A stretch of 64,000 bases of DNA from Seonamhaeicola sp. (GCF_028281565.1 NZ_JANQJQ010000043.1:360478-424477), one strand, 5' to 3'; positions 43,688 to 53,072 are shown, numbered from the stretch's first letter. Translations and numbers: made by a program. Notes: generated by a model not told the origin, from the sequence alone.

Positions 43688-44866
43688 ATGAGTCAAGAAG
43701 TTTCCAAACGCTACGCACAACGTGGAGTTTCCGCATCTAAAGAAGATGTTCACAATGCCATCAAGAATATTGATAAAGGCTTGTTTCCTAAAGCATTTTG
43801 TAAAATAGTTCCGGATTATTTAACAAATGATGATGATTATTGCCTGATCATGCATGCTGATGGTGCCGGAACAAAATCATCTTTAGCATACATGTACTGG
43901 AAAGAGACCGGGGATACGTCCGTTTGGAAAGGGATTGCGCAAGATGCCCTGATCATGAACATTGACGATCTGTTGTGTGTGGGTGCTACCGATAATATCA
44001 TGCTCTCTTCAACCATTGGAAGAAATAAAAATCTAATTCCGGGGGAAGTCATTTCAGCCATTATTAACGGAACGGAAGAATTACTTGAAGATTTAAAGTC
44101 TTTCGGAGTGACTATTCATTCCACGGGAGGAGAAACTGCTGACGTTGGTGATTTGGTCAGAACCATTATAGTAGATTCTACGGTAACTGCCAGAATGAAG
44201 CGTGAGGATGTTATTGATAATGCTAACATTCAACCGGGTGACGTTATCGTAGGTTTAGCTTCGTTCGGACAAGCCACTTATGAAAAGGAATATAACGGCG
44301 GCATGGGAAGTAATGGGTTAACGTCTGCGCGTCATGATGTATTCAATAAGTACTTAGCTGAGAAGTTTCCTGAAAGTTTTGATGCTTCCGTACCCGAAGA
44401 TTTAGTGTATTCCGGTAATGTGAAATTAACCGATGTTGTTGAAGATTCCCCTATTGATGCCGGTAAATTGGTATTGTCTCCTACCAGAACCTATGCTCCG
44501 ATTATAAAGCGAGTTTTGTCTAAATACAATTGTGAAACTATTCACGGTATGGTACACTGCTCCGGGGGTGCTCAGACTAAGATCCTTCATTTTATTGATG
44601 AAAATCATGTTGTGAAAGATAATTTGTTTCCAATTCCACCGCTTTTTAAATTAATTCAGGAGCAATCGAAAACTGATTGGAAGGAAATGTACCAGGTGTT
44701 CAATTGTGGTCACAGAATGGAGTTATATGTGACTCCTGAAATTGCTGATGATATTATTGAAATCTCAAGATCATTTAATGTGGATGCACAAATTATTGGT
44801 AGGGTTGAAGCATCAAAAGAGAAGAAGCTCACAATAAAAAGTGTGTTCGGAGAGTTTAGCTATTAG
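43688..44866 (+). CDS. purM: Phosphoribosylformylglycinamidine cyclo-ligase (AIR synthase)
   Basis: A 392-aa PurM-like enzyme of purine synthesis: ATP-dependent closure of FGAM to AIR in the cytoplasm. YAQRGVSASKEDVHNAI is the N-terminal signature, HADGAGTKSSLAYMYW and IAQDALIMNIDDLLCVGA form the ATP site of the PurM N-domain, and GGETADVGDLVRT and CSGGAQTKILHF follow. It is longer than E. coli PurM (345 aa), as is usual in Bacteroidetes. The start at 43688 is preferred to a frame extending 13 codons upstream, because that would overlap the promoter box and lacks homology. A hairpin (44872-44894) follows. Confidence 0.9.
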   Translation: MSQEVSKRYAQRGVSASKEDVHNAIKNIDKGLFPKAFCKIVPDYLTNDDDYCLIMHADGAGTKSSLAYMYWKETGDTSVWKGIAQDALIMNIDDLLCVGATDNIMLSSTIGRNKNLIPGEVISAIINGTEELLEDLKSFGVTIHSTGGETADVGDLVRTIIVDSTVTARMKREDVIDNANIQPGDVIVGLASFGQATYEKEYNGGMGSNGLTSARHDVFNKYLAEKFPESFDASVPEDLVYSGNVKLTDVVEDSPIDAGKLVLSPTRTYAPIIKRVLSKYNCETIHGMVHCSGGAQTKILHFIDENHVVKDNLFPIPPLFKLIQEQSKTDWKEMYQVFNCGHRMELYVTPEIADDIIEISRSFNVDAQIIGRVEASKEKKLTIKSVFGEFSY

Positions 44867-44871
44867 AATTT

Positions 44872-44894
44872 TTCCATTTCTTGTTAAAATGGAA
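44872..44894 (+). other. Hairpin after purM
   Basis: Perfect 8-bp stem ttccattt / aaatggaa with a 7-nt loop, 6 bp after the purM stop. It lacks a strong T-tract, so it is a weak terminator at best. Confidence 0.4.
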
Positions 44895-44939
44895 TGATTG
44901 TTGATAAGAAATGAATTTAAAATAATCTAACAAAAAATC

Positions 44940-45899
44940 ATGCGATACATTCTATTGGCACTAGTTTGCTTCTCATTTCAATTTTCAAATGCACAGCCCG
45001 ATTCACTTTATTTAAAAGAAAAACCCAAAAAATATGATGGCCCGCAATGGGTTAAAAAGAACAAAGCTTCAATAGATCTGAGTGAAGTGGCGTTTGTCAA
45101 CTGGAATGCCGGTGGGGTTAACTCCATTTCAGGACTTATTGGCTTACAGTCATCCAGGAATTATTCAGATAAATATTTTTCATGGCGTAATAACTTGGTC
45201 ATGCGTTATGGGGTTAATAAACAGCAATCCAGAGAGCTTAGAAAAACAGATGATCTGCTTGAGATAAACTCAAATATGGGTTATAAGCCGGATGTTATGT
45301 CTAATTGGTATTACTCGGCAAGACTTAATTTTAGAACACAATTTGCAAACGGTTATAAATATCCCAATACGGATGATCCTATTTCCAGGTTTATGGCCCC
45401 TGGTTATTTGTTCTTCGGAGGTGGTATGGAGTACGGCAAGCGTATTGATAAATTATCGGTTTATTTCTCTCCTTTAACTTTAAAAGCAACGTTTGTTTTA
45501 GATGAAGATCTGGCAAATGCCGGTGCTTTTGGTGTTGATCCGGCGGAATTTGATGATGAAGGTAATGTTGTCATACCTGGTGAAAGGCTTAGAAGAGAGC
45601 TGGGGATTTTGGTTACTAACAGTTATGAAATGGAAGTGGCCGAAAATATAAATATGCAGCATCAGGTGAGCCTCTATACGGATTACATTAATAATTTTGG
45701 TAATGTAGATTTGGATTGGAGGTTGGATTTTGACTTTAAGGTGAATAATTATGTGCGTGCCAGGTTTGGATCACATATTCGATATGATGATGATGTAAAA
45801 ACAACCAAAGAAACTGATGTTGAAGGCGAGTTTGATGAAGCCGGTGCCAAGATTCAGTGGAAGCAGTTTTTAGGAGTTGGATTCGCAGTGGACTTTTAA
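44940..45899 (+). CDS. DUF3078 outer-membrane protein
   Basis: A 319-aa exported protein (signal peptide MRYILLALVCFSFQFSNAQ). The motif FVNWNAGGVNSISGLIGL and alternating hydrophobic strands (NNLVMRYGVN, WYYSARLNFRTQF, LSVYFSPLTLKATFVLD), ending in FAVDF, mark the DUF3078 family of Bacteroidetes, predicted outer-membrane beta-barrels. The terminal Phe is typical of barrel proteins. It stands between purM and the reductase leader without an obvious operon partner. Function unknown. Confidence 0.88.
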   Translation: MRYILLALVCFSFQFSNAQPDSLYLKEKPKKYDGPQWVKKNKASIDLSEVAFVNWNAGGVNSISGLIGLQSSRNYSDKYFSWRNNLVMRYGVNKQQSRELRKTDDLLEINSNMGYKPDVMSNWYYSARLNFRTQFANGYKYPNTDDPISRFMAPGYLFFGGGMEYGKRIDKLSVYFSPLTLKATFVLDEDLANAGAFGVDPAEFDDEGNVVIPGERLRRELGILVTNSYEMEVAENINMQHQVSLYTDYINNFGNVDLDWRLDFDFKVNNYVRARFGSHIRYDDDVKTTKETDVEGEFDEAGAKIQWKQFLGVGFAVDF

Positions 45900-46094
45900 A
45901 AATTACGTTTAAATTCTTTTTGAAAAATTTGTTAACTTTTTTATGTTGATAAATTTTTAATTTGCTGATATTCAGATTTTTAACTTGTTTTTCTTGTAAA
46001 CTTTATGATTTTTGTCATGTTTTGAATTATAAAGTTTGAGTATATTCACGTTCGAATTTTTTTAATCTATTCCGAACAAATTTTATACTCACTT

Positions 46095-46199
46095 ATGAAA
46101 CCACTATGGTTAAGGCAATCTTTAAATACACAACTAAAAATTGCATTAATCGTAAAAGGTTGCATGTGCCGACTAACAACTTTAAAAATTAACACATGA
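46095..46199 (+). CDS. 34-codon leader ORF overlapping the class II reductase start
   Basis: A short ORF starting MKPLWLRQSLNTQLKIALI and ending KGCMCRLTTLKINT, whose stop overlaps the reductase start (ATGA at 46196-46199). It contains two Cys separated by one Met, near its end. The overlap is the arrangement of translational coupling, and the position fits a leader peptide. A weak promoter-like pair (TTTG about 46021, TATATTCA about 46039) precedes it. No cobalamin-riboswitch element was recognised upstream. It may be a chance ORF; the exact ATGA overlap is the reason for listing it. Confidence 0.4.
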   Translation: MKPLWLRQSLNTQLKIALIVKGCMCRLTTLKINT

Positions 46200-48751
46200 A
46201 ACAAAATCTAACCAAAACGCTACCAAAAACTTACACCCAGGACCAAGCTTTTAACGCCTCACTAGAGTATTTTAAAAATGATGATTTAGCGGCCCGTGTA
46301 TGGCTTAATAAATATGCCTTGAAAGATTCCGATGGTAATATTTATGAGCTTACCCCTAATGATATGCATCGCAGAATTGCAAGGGAGATTGCAAGAGTGG
46401 AACTCAAATATGCAAATCCTTTGAGTGAAGACGCTGTTTTCGATTTAATCAAGAACTTTAAGTATATAGTCCCCCAGGGAAGTCCCATGGCCGGTATAGG
46501 TAATCCGTATCAAATAGCATCACTTTCAAATTGTTTTGTTATTGGCAACTCGGGCGATTCCGATTCTTACGGAGGTATCATGAAAATTGACCAGGAACAA
46601 GTACAACTTATGAAACGTCGGGGTGGTGTAGGGCATGACCTATCACACATACGCCCAAAGGGCTCAGGAGTTAAAAATTCGGCGTTAACCTCTACCGGAA
46701 TTGTGCCGTTTATGGAGCGTTATTCGAATTCTACCAGGGAAGTGGCTCAGGATGGAAGACGAGGTGCACTTATGTTATCTGTTTCAATTAACCATCCTGA
46801 TTCTGAAGATTTTATTAATGCCAAGTTGGAGCAGGGAAAAGTAACAGGGGCCAATGTGTCTGTCAGGATTGATGACAACTTTATGAAAGCCGTTAAAAAC
46901 GAAACAGAGTACACACAAAAATATCCTGTGTTTAGTAGTGATCCTAAGGTGTCTAAAACGATCCAGGCCAAAGATCTATGGGCAAAAATTGTGCATAATG
47001 CCTGGAAATCTGCAGAACCGGGCATTTTGTTTTGGGACACCATTACTAATGAATCCGTACCGGATTGTTATGCCGATTTAGGGTACAAGACGGTTTCTAC
47101 AAATCCTTGTGGAGAGATTCCTTTGTGTCCGTACGATTCATGCCGTTTGTTAGCCATCAACTTATTTTCATATGTAGAAAACCCATTTACTGATCAGGCG
47201 TCGTTTAATTTCGATTTATTCAAAAAGCATGTTGCTTTTGCTCAAAGAATTATGGATGATATTATCGATTTAGAGCTTGAAAAAATCGATGCTATTCTTC
47301 AAAAAATAGATTCAGACCCTGAATCCGATGAGGTTAAAGGGGTTGAACGTAACCTGTGGATAAACATAAAAAGAAAAGCTGAAGAGGGGAGAAGAACCGG
47401 TATTGGGATTACTGCCGAGGGTGATATGCTAGCCGCTTTAGGTATTCAGTATGGTAGCGAAGCCGGAAATGCTTTTTCTTTGGAAGTGCATAAAACTATT
47501 GCTGTTGAGGCTTACAGAGCCTCGGTACATTTGGCAAAAGAACGTGGTGCATTTACCATTTTTGATGCGGACCGTGAAAAGGAAAACCCGTTTATCAATC
47601 GTCTTAAGGAAGCAGACAGTAAACTGTATTATGAAATGCTGGAATATGGCAGACGTAATATTGCGCTGTTAACGATTGCACCAACGGGAACCACCAGTTT
47701 AATGACACAAACTACTTCAGGGATTGAACCTGTGTTCTTACCGGTTTATAAACGTAGAAGAAAAGTAAATCCGGGTGATAAAGATGTCAGAGTTGATTTT
47801 GTTGATGAAGTGGGGGACTCATGGGAAGAGTATGTGGTATTCCATCACAGATTTAAACAGTGGATGGAGGTAAACGGTATTGATACTACTCAAAATTTTT
47901 CTCAGGAAGAATTAGATGAACTGGTTAAAAAGTCACCTTATTATAAAGCTACCTCCAATGATGTGGATTGGTTAAGTAAAGTGAGTATGCAAGGCGCCAT
48001 TCAAAAATGGGTGGACCATTCTATAAGTGTAACAATTAATTTACCGAACGATGTTTCTGAAGATCTTGTAGGCGAGTTGTATCTTAAAGCCTGGGAAGTT
48101 GGATGTAAAGGAGTCACAGTTTACAGAGATGGATCGCGTTCAGGCGTATTAATTTCCAATGATGATAAAAAAGAAGAAGAGGCTAACAATACATTAACAC
48201 CATTCCCGATTAAACGGCCGCAAGTTTTGGAAGCTGATGTAGTGCGTTTTCAAAACAATAAAGAAAAGTGGATTGCTTTTATTGGTTTAATAGACGATAA
48301 GCCCTATGAGATTTTTACAGGATTGATTGATGATGAAGATGGTATCTTAATTCCACGTTGGGTAAACAACGGGCTCATCATAAAGAATAGAAATGAGGAC
48401 GGGACGTCCCGATATGATTTTCAGTTCAAAGACAAGCGCGGTTATAAAATCACCATTGAAGGACTGTCGTATAAATTCAATCCGGAATTCTGGAATTATG
48501 CCAAACTGATCTCCAGTACGTTGCGTCACGGTATGCCAATTGATAAAATTGTTGATTTAATTAATAGCTTGCAGTTAGATACGGAGTCTATTAACACCTG
48601 GAAAAATGGTGTGGGCAGAGCCTTAAAGCGTTATGTCGCCGATGGTACAAAGGCTAAAGGGCAAACGTGCACAAACTGTAAATCGGATAATTTAATCTAC
48701 CAAGAGGGTTGTTTAACTTGTAAGGACTGTGGTTCTTCCAAGTGTGGTTAG
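46196..48751 (+). CDS. nrdJ: Adenosylcobalamin-dependent (class II) ribonucleoside-diphosphate reductase
   Basis: An 851-aa class II reductase. GSPMAGIGNPYQIASLSNCF and GGVGHDLSHIRPKG are in the first 175 residues, STNPCGEIPLCPYDSCR carries the N-x-C-x-E active-site motif, and APTGTTSLMTQTTSGIEPVF is the conserved substrate loop. The C-terminus ends in a zinc-ribbon-like tail with four CxxC-type pairs (CTNCKSDN, CLTCKDCGSSKCG) that should serve as the redox shuttle. It makes deoxyribonucleotides without oxygen-dependent radical generation and needs B12. A terminator lies 20 bp after the stop. It is preceded by an overlapping short ORF. Confidence 0.95.
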   Translation: MKQNLTKTLPKTYTQDQAFNASLEYFKNDDLAARVWLNKYALKDSDGNIYELTPNDMHRRIAREIARVELKYANPLSEDAVFDLIKNFKYIVPQGSPMAGIGNPYQIASLSNCFVIGNSGDSDSYGGIMKIDQEQVQLMKRRGGVGHDLSHIRPKGSGVKNSALTSTGIVPFMERYSNSTREVAQDGRRGALMLSVSINHPDSEDFINAKLEQGKVTGANVSVRIDDNFMKAVKNETEYTQKYPVFSSDPKVSKTIQAKDLWAKIVHNAWKSAEPGILFWDTITNESVPDCYADLGYKTVSTNPCGEIPLCPYDSCRLLAINLFSYVENPFTDQASFNFDLFKKHVAFAQRIMDDIIDLELEKIDAILQKIDSDPESDEVKGVERNLWINIKRKAEEGRRTGIGITAEGDMLAALGIQYGSEAGNAFSLEVHKTIAVEAYRASVHLAKERGAFTIFDADREKENPFINRLKEADSKLYYEMLEYGRRNIALLTIAPTGTTSLMTQTTSGIEPVFLPVYKRRRKVNPGDKDVRVDFVDEVGDSWEEYVVFHHRFKQWMEVNGIDTTQNFSQEELDELVKKSPYYKATSNDVDWLSKVSMQGAIQKWVDHSISVTINLPNDVSEDLVGELYLKAWEVGCKGVTVYRDGSRSGVLISNDDKKEEEANNTLTPFPIKRPQVLEADVVRFQNNKEKWIAFIGLIDDKPYEIFTGLIDDEDGILIPRWVNNGLIIKNRNEDGTSRYDFQFKDKRGYKITIEGLSYKFNPEFWNYAKLISSTLRHGMPIDKIVDLINSLQLDTESINTWKNGVGRALKRYVADGTKAKGQTCTNCKSDNLIYQEGCLTCKDCGSSKCG

Positions 48752-48770
48752 CAATCAATAACCTGATGTG

Positions 48771-48798
48771 AAAGGAAGCTGAAAAGGCTTCCTTTTTT
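48771..48798 (+). terminator. Intrinsic terminator after nrdJ
   Basis: Perfect 9-bp stem aaaggaagc / gcttccttt with a 7-nt loop and T-run, 20 bp downstream of the stop and just before the convergent ABC ATPase gene. Confidence 0.85.
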
Positions 48799-48802
48799 CG
48801 TT

Positions 48803-49465
48803 TTAACCCAAAGCACCCGAGCTTAAATATTTATAATCTTCAAGTTCTTTTAAATCAGCAATGTGTTTGGTACATCCATTTTTTAAAAGGTAAATATTAT
48901 CTGAAGTGTCAATAATGTGTTTGTACATGTGATCGGTAACCACAATAACCTTTTCTAGCTTTTCAGTTTCAATCAAGGTCTTTATTTTTTCAATATGAAG
49001 TGGTTCAATATGAGAAAAGGGTTCATCTAAAAGCACAATGTCTCCCGGTTTTTTAAGTGTAATGTATAATTCAATAATTCTTCGTTCACCACCTGAAAGT
49101 TTACTGAATTTTGTGTTTTTGTAAATTGAGAGCGCTTTAAAATGTATAACAAATTCATTCCAATCCACCTTAAAAAGTGTAAATGCGGTTTTTAGCTTAA
49201 AAGATTTAGGTATGAAATTATGTTGCGGCAAATAACTAACCTTTTTGGTTTTATACAATGGTTTTAGGACCGGAGTGCCATCAATTCTGATAAGTTTATA
49301 TTTTGATTTTAGATTTCCGAAAGCTATATTGAGCAAACAACTTTTTCCACACCCGTTGCTTCCTAAAATCCCTGTTACTTTTCCGGTTTCGGCTTTTAAA
49401 TAAATACCGTTTAAAATACGCTTGTTGCCAAAATAAAGTTCAATACTATCAATCTCTAAAATCAT
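48803..49465 (-). CDS. ABC transporter ATP-binding protein
   Basis: A 220-aa ATPase with Walker A GSNGCGKSCLLN (about 35-46), Q-loop YLPQHN, signature LSGGERR, Walker B DIVLLDEP and the H-loop VVTDHMYKH. All catalytic motifs are intact. It overlaps the upstream 98-aa membrane protein gene by 4 bp (ATGA), so the two should form one unit. Substrate and direction of transport are unknown; the compact form without a binding protein suggests an exporter or regulatory ABC system. Confidence 0.92.
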   Translation of the reverse strand: MILEIDSIELYFGNKRILNGIYLKAETGKVTGILGSNGCGKSCLLNIAFGNLKSKYKLIRIDGTPVLKPLYKTKKVSYLPQHNFIPKSFKLKTAFTLFKVDWNEFVIHFKALSIYKNTKFSKLSGGERRIIELYITLKKPGDIVLLDEPFSHIEPLHIEKIKTLIETEKLEKVIVVTDHMYKHIIDTSDNIYLLKNGCTKHIADLKELEDYKYLSSGALG

Positions 49466-49758
49466 ACAAACTCTCTAAGAATTAAAAGGAAAGGAATGCT
49501 TAGTATTAAGTCTATAATATAAAGAAATGAAAATAGTTTTAAGTTGGAAATACCTAAGTTTTTGTAAAATGTTAGTTTGCGTTTAGCAGTTGTTTCGTTA
49601 GTAAAATACCATAAGAATCCCACTAAAAAAAGTTTGGTGATGAGAATAATGACCGGTTCAACTTTAAAGAACAGCAATAATGTATTAATTGCGAACGACC
49701 ATAAAATTAATGGCCTGTAAAAAATCAATATGGACGATAATTGCTGCATGGTAATCAT
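49462..49758 (-). CDS. Small integral membrane protein, likely partner of the ABC ATPase
   Basis: A 98-aa protein with three or four hydrophobic segments (about 8-28, 32-54, 74-94). It is far shorter than a normal ABC permease. It overlaps the ATPase gene by 4 bp on the same strand. It may be a minimal permease that oligomerises, or the remaining half of a larger one. No family recognised. Confidence 0.7.
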   Translation of the reverse strand: MITMQQLSSILIFYRPLILWSFAINTLLLFFKVEPVIILITKLFLVGFLWYFTNETTAKRKLTFYKNLGISNLKLFSFLYIIDLILSIPFLLILREFV

Positions 49759-49859
49759 TGAAACGTAAAATAGCCTAAAATATTCTGTAAATATTGATAA
49801 TAGGCTTTATCAGACTAACTTAAAATTCATAAATTATCGTATTTTTGGTGACCAAATAA

Positions 49860-50075
49860 AAGAATTTCTTAAAACGAATCTTGCCTGTCGGCAAGCAGGT
49901 GTCCTTAAGGCAAAACCATAGAGGTATACTTCAGTAAGTTTAGCACAGGTTGTGTTCGTTCCTTTTTTGACCATTTTGGTCAAAACCGAAATTCTGTTAT
50001 TTAGATCCCGAAACCAATTCGGGATGACAATGTCAACGGAAACCCCGAGGCCTGGCCTCGAGGCATTTTTTTAGA
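49860..50075. repeat. Cluster of intergenic palindromes upstream of prfA
   Basis: No ORF in this stretch. Four separate dyads occur: cttgcc-tgtc-ggcaag (49880-49895), ttttgacca-ttt-tggtcaaaa (49965-49985), atcccgaa-accaa-ttcgggat (50005-50025) and cgaggc-ctg-gcctcg with a T-run (50046-50072). The last has terminator form on the plus strand. Several resemble dispersed intergenic elements of flavobacteria. The whole 321-bp gap 49759-50079 contains nothing else recognised. Confidence 0.6.
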
Positions 50076-50079
50076 TTAA

Positions 50080-51165
50080 ATGAGGCAGATGCTAGAGAAA
50101 TTACAAATTGTAAAACAGCGTTTTGATGAGGTTAGTGATTTAATTATTCAACCGGATATTATTTCAGATCAGAAACGTTATGTGGAGCTAAACAGAGAGT
50201 ATAAAGATTTAAGGGTTTTAATGGATAAGCGTGAAGCTTACATTGAATTGACCAATAATTTGGAAGAAGCGGAAGACATTATAGCTGACGGAAGTGATGC
50301 TGAGATGGTTGAAATGGCCAAAATGCAATACGATGAGGCTAAAGAAGGCATTCCAAAACTGGAGGAAGAAATAAGGCTCTTATTAATTCCAAAAGATCCT
50401 GAAGATGCTAAAAATGCGGTAGTGGAATTGCGTGCCGGAACCGGAGGTGATGAAGCCAGTATTTTTGCCGGTGACCTGTTCAGAATGTACACCAAATATT
50501 GCGAAGGCAAAGGTTGGAATGTAAGTACGGTGGATTTTAGCGAAGGCACCAATGGTGGTTTTAAAGAAATTCAGTTTGAGGTTTCCGGTGAAGATGTGTA
50601 TGGGACTTTAAAGTTTGAAGCCGGTGTACACCGCGTGCAACGGGTACCGCAAACTGAAACACAAGGACGTGTGCATACCAGTGCCGCAACGGTCATGGTA
50701 TTTCCGGAGGCAGAAGAATTTGACGTGGAAATTGATCCGAAAGAGGTTCGTATAGATTATTTCTGTTCGTCCGGCCCGGGAGGACAATCGGTAAATACAA
50801 CCTATTCTGCAGTGCGTTTAACGCACATCCCTACAGGTTTGGTAGCGCAATGCCAGGATCAAAAATCACAACACAAAAACAAGGAAAAAGCTTTTAAAGT
50901 ACTACGTTCGCGTTTATATGATTTAGAGCTTGCTAAAAAGCAGGAAGAAGATGCTGCTAAACGTGGAAGTATGGTGTCGTCCGGGGATAGAAGTGCTAAG
51001 ATCAGAACTTATAACTATCCGCAAGGGCGTGTGACCGATCATAGAATTGGCTTAACACTTTATGATTTGCAAAATATTGTAAATGGCGATATCCAAAAAA
51101 TAATTGACGAACTCATGCTGGCTGAAAATACTGAAAAGTTAAAGGCTGGTGATGACACTATATAG
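50080..51165 (+). CDS. prfA: Peptide chain release factor 1
   Basis: A 361-aa class I release factor. The GGQ motif ([20 protein letters not shown]) is the peptidyl-tRNA hydrolysis site; [18 protein letters not shown] and the absence of the SPF tripeptide mark RF1, which reads UAA and UAG. The start is uncertain: ATG at 50080 or at 50089 ([10 protein letters not shown]), and the latter better matches usual RF1 N-termini. It is preceded by the palindrome cluster and followed 8 bp later by pyrF. Confidence 0.96.
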   Translation: MRQMLEKLQIVKQRFDEVSDLIIQPDIISDQKRYVELNREYKDLRVLMDKREAYIELTNNLEEAEDIIADGSDAEMVEMAKMQYDEAKEGIPKLEEEIRLLLIPKDPEDAKNAVVELRAGTGGDEASIFAGDLFRMYTKYCEGKGWNVSTVDFSEGTNGGFKEIQFEVSGEDVYGTLKFEAGVHRVQRVPQTETQGRVHTSAATVMVFPEAEEFDVEIDPKEVRIDYFCSSGPGGQSVNTTYSAVRLTHIPTGLVAQCQDQKSQHKNKEKAFKVLRSRLYDLELAKKQEEDAAKRGSMVSSGDRSAKIRTYNYPQGRVTDHRIGLTLYDLQNIVNGDIQKIIDELMLAENTEKLKAGDDTI

Positions 51166-51173
51166 TTCTATTC

Positions 51174-52001
51174 GTGACAACAAACTGGCTTATTTCAGAA
51201 ATTAAAAAAAAACAATCCTTTCTGTGTATTGGATTGGATGTAGATTTAAATAAAATCCCGGAACATCTTTTAAAAGAAGAGGATCCCATTTTTGCCTTTA
51301 ATAAGGCTATTATAGATGCAACACATCATTTGTGTGTGGCTTATAAACCCAATACGGCCTTTTATGAAGCTTACGGCCTAAAAGGTTGGAAGGCGCTGGA
51401 GAAAACTATCAATTATTTAAACGAAAACCATCCGGGGATTTTTACAATTGCCGATGCTAAACGCGGTGATATTGGTAACACGAGTACCATGTATGCCAAA
51501 GCGTTTTTTGAAGATTTAGCTTTTGATTCGGTTACCGTAGCACCTTATATGGGTAAAGATTCAGTTGAGCCTTTTTTAGCTTTTAATGACAAGCACACTA
51601 TTCTATTGGCTTTAACATCTAATCAGGGAGCATTTGACTTTCAGACTAAAACAGTTGAGGGTAAAGAATTATATAAGCAGGTGCTGGAAACTTCTAAAAA
51701 CTGGAATAATTCTGAAAACCTGATGTATGTAGTTGGAGCCACAAAAGCGGAATACTTAGCAGAAATACGCCAAATAATTCCGGAAAGCTTTTTGTTGGTT
51801 CCCGGAGTAGGTGCCCAGGGTGGGAATTTGCAAGCCGTATGTAAATATGGGATGAATGATTCTGTTGGATTGTTAATTAATTCATCCAGAGGGATTATTT
51901 ATGCCTCTAAAGGCCATGATTTTGCACAAGCTGCAGCGGCAAAGGCGGAAGCGCTACAAAAAGAAATGCATTTAGAATTGCAACGTCATTCTGAAGAGTG
52001 A
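51174..52001 (+). CDS. pyrF: Orotidine 5'-phosphate decarboxylase
   Basis: A 275-aa decarboxylase of the longer bacterial subtype. [14 protein letters not shown] near the N-terminus and [11 protein letters not shown] (about 90-100, the D-x-K-x-x-D catalytic array) are decisive; PGVGAQGG (about 206-213) binds phosphate. The start is GTG at 51174, 8 bp after the prfA stop; the next ATG would cut into the barrel. It makes UMP in pyrimidine synthesis. Confidence 0.95.
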   Translation: MTTNWLISEIKKKQSFLCIGLDVDLNKIPEHLLKEEDPIFAFNKAIIDATHHLCVAYKPNTAFYEAYGLKGWKALEKTINYLNENHPGIFTIADAKRGDIGNTSTMYAKAFFEDLAFDSVTVAPYMGKDSVEPFLAFNDKHTILLALTSNQGAFDFQTKTVEGKELYKQVLETSKNWNNSENLMYVVGATKAEYLAEIRQIIPESFLLVPGVGAQGGNLQAVCKYGMNDSVGLLINSSRGIIYASKGHDFAQAAAAKAEALQKEMHLELQRHSEE

Positions 52002-52085
52002 TAACAAGTTTACGTCGAGCTCGTCGAAATATGGGAATCTTCTTGTTTAAACGGATTGCCCGAAAAATCATTAATTTTCTTCGCA
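52002..52085. other. Short spacer with dispersed-repeat-like sequence
   Basis: Between pyrF and the next gene, gtcgagctcgtcgaaat (52015-52031) and ttcttcgcaatgaca at the downstream start look like pieces of a palindromic intergenic element. An in-frame TTG start inside it was not accepted. Confidence 0.35.
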
Positions 52086-52874
52086 ATGACAATTTCTTTT
52101 AAAGATCAACTTAACCGAAACATTTATTTAAAAGGCATACCTAAGCGTATTGTTTCTCTAGTTCCCAGTCAAACCGAGTTGCTTTGCGATCTGGGTTTGG
52201 AATCTTCAATTGTTGGCTTGACCAAATTTTGTGTGCACCCGGGGCATATCAAATCTAAATCCACTATTGCAGGAGGCACAAAACAAATTCATATTGATAG
52301 AGTAAGGGCATTAGAACCGGATATTATTCTGTGTAACAAAGAAGAAAACACTAAAGAAATTGTTGAACTATGTGAAACTATTTGTCCTGTTCATGTTTCA
52401 GATATTTATACGCTATCGGATAGCTTAGAGCTTATAACGCAGTATGGGGTTATTTTTAATGCAGTACAGAAGGCCCTGGCAATTTGTGAAGAAATAAAAA
52501 ATGAAAGCGAAAGTTTTAAGGCTTTTGTAGCTAATAAGCCTGAGTTAAAAGCGGTCTATTTTATTTGGAAAAACCCCGCTATGGTAGCGGCAAATCATAC
52601 ATTTATCAATCACTTACTTCAACTGAACAAGTTTGATAATTTTTACAATGACAGGAGTCGTTATCCGGAAATTTCACTTGAAGTAAATAATGAAGCGGAA
52701 CTGGTGTTGTTATCAAGTGAACCGTTTCCTTTTAAAGAGAAGCATAAAAAAGAGTTGAAAGATTTCTACCCAAATGCTAAAATTATTTTAGCAGACGGTG
52801 AAATGTTTTCCTGGTTTGGTTCCAGGTTAACAAAAGCGTTTCAATATTTTAAAGCGCTTCGTTCCAGTCTTTAG
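52086..52874 (+). CDS. Helical-backbone metal/cofactor receptor, BtuF-like, without signal peptide
   Basis: A 262-aa protein of the PF01497 periplasmic binding protein type (KRIVSLVPSQTELLCDLGLE, VRALEPDIILCNKEENTKE, helical linker, KAVYFIWKNPAMVA). The ATG at 52086 is chosen over TTG at 52056. No signal peptide is visible at either start, which is odd for a transport receptor; cytoplasmic or leaderless versions of the family exist. Related proteins bind cobalamin or haem/siderophores; other B12-dependent enzymes (NrdJ, IcmF) are encoded nearby, but no transporter genes are. Ligand is unknown. Confidence 0.8.
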   Translation: MTISFKDQLNRNIYLKGIPKRIVSLVPSQTELLCDLGLESSIVGLTKFCVHPGHIKSKSTIAGGTKQIHIDRVRALEPDIILCNKEENTKEIVELCETICPVHVSDIYTLSDSLELITQYGVIFNAVQKALAICEEIKNESESFKAFVANKPELKAVYFIWKNPAMVAANHTFINHLLQLNKFDNFYNDRSRYPEISLEVNNEAELVLLSSEPFPFKEKHKKELKDFYPNAKIILADGEMFSWFGSRLTKAFQYFKALRSSL

Positions 52875-52995
52875 AATATTCAACCTTACTGATATCATCT
52901 ACAAAGTTGTTGATTCTTCTTTCTATTTCCTTAAAGCTCAAAACTTTACTTAAGTTGGGCTTGATTTTACCCACTTTACAAAATTGGTTGTTCAT
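52849..52995 (-). CDS. Small 48-aa protein, antisense overlap with the BtuF-like gene end
   Basis: A minus-strand ORF starting MNNQFCKVGKIKPNLSKVL and ending ISKVEYSKDWNEAL. Its 3' end overlaps the 3' end of the convergent BtuF-like gene by 26 bp. The predicted helical, charged sequence and lack of another gene in the space make it plausible. Family not recognised. Confidence 0.4.
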   Translation of the reverse strand: MNNQFCKVGKIKPNLSKVLSFKEIERRINNFVDDISKVEYSKDWNEAL

Positions 52996-53072
52996 AACGT
53001 TTCTTTTATACTATAAAATACGAAAAATAACGTAATTTGGATGTAAGAAAAAAGTTAAAGAATTACTAAAGT

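Noticed and set aside
45900..46094. Possible cobalamin riboswitch upstream of the B12-dependent reductase
   Set aside because: No B12-box-like conserved segment or extended GC-rich fold could be seen; the region is plain AT-rich DNA.
52056..52085. TTG start extending the BtuF-like gene by ten codons
   Set aside because: The added residues lie in dispersed-repeat-like DNA and do not resemble the family; the ATG at 52086 is a better start.
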